Positions 62,146-64,000 of a DNA stretch of 64,000 nt are shown here, one piece after another. A program made the translations under genes and the position numbers. The first letter of the stretch is position 1. Each line of letters opens with the position of its first letter. Location of the stretch: contig OX328131.1 of the NCBI GenBank assembly GCA_946811695.1, forward strand, positions 9,725,152-9,789,151, written 5' to 3'. The DNA is from Gonocerus acuteangulatus (Eukaryota > Arthropoda > Insecta > Hemiptera > Coreidae). The notes under the pieces are model-generated. The model was not told the origin of the DNA and made no database searches. It saw only the letters and a list, made by a program, of their open reading frames with translations.

Positions 62146-64000
62146 AAATAATTACCGATGTAGAATACATACTACAAACCGTTCCTTGTAAAGAGGAAGA
62201 CAGAACAGAACCGTTCATGGACAGAACAGAATACAACGAAAAAATGACCAACTTATTCAACGACACCAATACATACTTACCCATTCCTAAGGACATTACG
62301 AAAATACAAGAACGAAAATTCAACGAACACATTCACAAACTTTTTAACTCTAACGAAATCGACAAAATCCACTAAGTCCTTCTTAATTTCCCACAATTCC
62401 CTCCCACAGCGAGCCTGGTAATCCCCTTCGTCCCATCATTGCCAATATAGATTCTCCGTCTTCCAGTCTCAGTAAATTTCTTCTTCCCTCATTACAAATA
62501 CTTAGCCATAATAATCCCTATGATATAAAAAATTCCTTTGACCTTATTTCTAAATTATCCAACCCAACCATTCCCCACGGCCACATTTTAGTTTCCATTG
62601 ATGCCACATCCTTATTCACTAACGCCCCACTAGCCAAAACGCTAGAAATAATCGAAAACCATTGGCCCACCCTACACCTCCATAGCCCTCTATCCTTTGA
62701 TTTGTTTATAGAAAGTCTAAAACTTTGTGTTAACAGCGGTTTTTTAAAATATGATGGGAAATTCTATAAACAAATTGAAGGTCTAGCCATGGGCAACTGT
62801 CTTGCACCCGATTTATCCTCAATCCTTCTCAACGATCTTCTCAACTCCCTTGTCCCACAGTTTCCCCATGACATCTCATTCATCTGCAAATACGTAGATG
62901 ATCTTTTGCTGATGATTAACCCAAACAGACTAACAGACATACTTACCTGTTTCAATTCCTTTTACCCTAGGCTTCAATTTACAGTCGAAATAGAACAGGA
63001 CAGACAGCTCCCATACTTGGACATCTTACTAATTAGACAGACTGACGGTACTATTATTACTGACTGGTACACCAAACCCACGTACTCGGGACGGTTACTT
63101 AATTTTCATTCATCCCATCCTTACCACGTCAAGATTAATGTAGCCAGAAATCTCCTCCGCCGAGTCCTCTCCCTATCCCATGCTTCCTTCCACAATAAAA
63201 ATATTAATATCGCCTCAGATATATTGGCACGCAACCAATTTCCCCCCAACCTCATAAAATCCCTGGTTAAAAAAGCAAAATCCCAACCTCCCAACACTGT
63301 CTCTCCCAATTCTTCCCTAACTCCCAGTTACCAAATGTTCCGATCTCTACCATTTACACCTGAACTGACTGATAAACTTACAAAGACAATAAAAAAATCC
63401 TACCCTTCCCTAAATTTTGGTTTGAAAACTACCAACAAACTCAAAACCCTCTATACCAAACTCAAAGATCCCATCCCTTTTGAACAAACCACCCGTTGTG
63501 TTTACCAAGTCCCTTGTCAAACCCCTTCCTGTAATGGTGTATACATAGGAGAAACCATAAATGACATTCACTCACGTCTTACACAACATAAACGAACCAT
63601 CACTAATAAAGAAATATATAAATCTGCACTTGCAAAACACGCCATTACACAAAAACACACTTTTAACTTCGACGACACAAAAAAATTCTTTCTACACAAC
63701 GAAACAAAAAAAGACTACAGATCTCGGAATGTGTACACATAAACTTAAACAAAAACAATATAAACTACAAAACTGACCAACAAGGCATTTCTCCTATGTA
63801 CGCTAATATTTTCCAAATACTCTCCCGACCTCCCACCTAGATTTTTACCATGCCCCTTGGGTATCCTTCCATTAACTCCTTTTTCTCCTTTCCTGTCATA
63901 AATATGTCATAAACATGCCTTTTGATCCTTACCGACATGTCATAAACATGCTTTTTGATCCTTACCGACATTTCCCCCACCACCTGCTGTTTCCACTTAC
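62146..64000 (+). mobile_element. Penelope-like element, right copy (runs off window)
   Basis: A plus-strand copy. From 62354 to the window end it is the exact-length complement of 61997-60351. Its 5' module (62149-62373) differs from that of the left copy: VEYILQTVPCKEEDRTEPFM and KIQERKFNEHIHKLFNSNE belong to the Penelope N-terminal region. Confidence 0.88.
62387..63742 (+). pseudogene. Penelope RT plus GIY-YIG protein, N-terminally deleted (right)
   Basis: Same domains and length as the left copy. The two proteins differ by only two residues seen over the last 346 (T to A in NINIASDILA; P to Q in HAITQKHTF). A TAA at 62371-62373 and a frame change separate it from its 5' module. The stop is at 63740-63742, followed by the same 3' UTR as the left copy. 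Confidence 0.9.

Overview
This is an arthropod, almost certainly insect, nuclear genome segment. It is AT-rich and full of (TA)n, and its genes have GT-AG introns. Transposable elements (TEs) dominate it: Jockey, R1, RTE-like and other LINEs, Penelope, mariner/Tc1, hAT, piggyBac, Harbinger and pogo-type elements, and tRNA-derived SINEs. I see no prokaryotic genes, operons or CRISPR.

Four host genes can be supported. (1) The last two coding exons of a plus-strand gene (1130-2022) encode a Q/Y/S-rich C-terminus with an NPF motif; I cannot name it. (2) A complete six-exon minus-strand CRAL-TRIO gene (15376-34982, 307 aa, alpha-tocopherol-transfer-protein/clavesin-like) has 7-kb introns packed with TEs and satellite. 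(3) A complete six-exon minus-strand type I membrane protein (46925-54319, 249 aa) is of the cation-dependent mannose-6-phosphate-receptor/Atg27 type. (4) The first exon of an aprataxin-like HIT-domain gene (54558-54799, plus) lies head-to-head with gene 3, with 238 bp between the two start codons.

Layout. 1-15 kb: 3' end of gene 1, a family of TTAA-flanked foldback MITEs, SINEs, LINE fragments, and a full-length mariner split by a SINE. 15-35 kb: the CRAL-TRIO gene. Its second intron holds a full-length Jockey element with a target-site duplication (TSD), nested in a long-TIR (terminal inverted repeat) MITE. Its first intron holds a Harbinger derivative and a 26-bp minisatellite. The monomer matches the 5' end of U2 snRNA, and the array is interrupted by two pieces of an R1-type retrotransposon. 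35-46 kb: tandem repeats (143 bp and 74 bp), hAT and G-tract MITEs, a mini-mariner that keeps only the DNA-binding domain, a long-TIR Tc1 relic and piggyBac ends. 46-55 kb: genes 3 and 4 with pogo-type MITEs in introns. 55-64 kb: a dead LINE RNase H domain split by a Penelope remnant, then two almost identical Penelope elements head to head as a 1647-bp inverted repeat that runs off the right edge. Penelope termini here carry hammerhead-ribozyme-like motifs.

The most interesting points are the U2-like minisatellite with its resident R1 element, the hammerhead-bearing Penelope inverted pair, the transposons that retain only a transposase N-terminus, and a tRNA-like Pol III promoter in the 5' UTR of the Jockey element.
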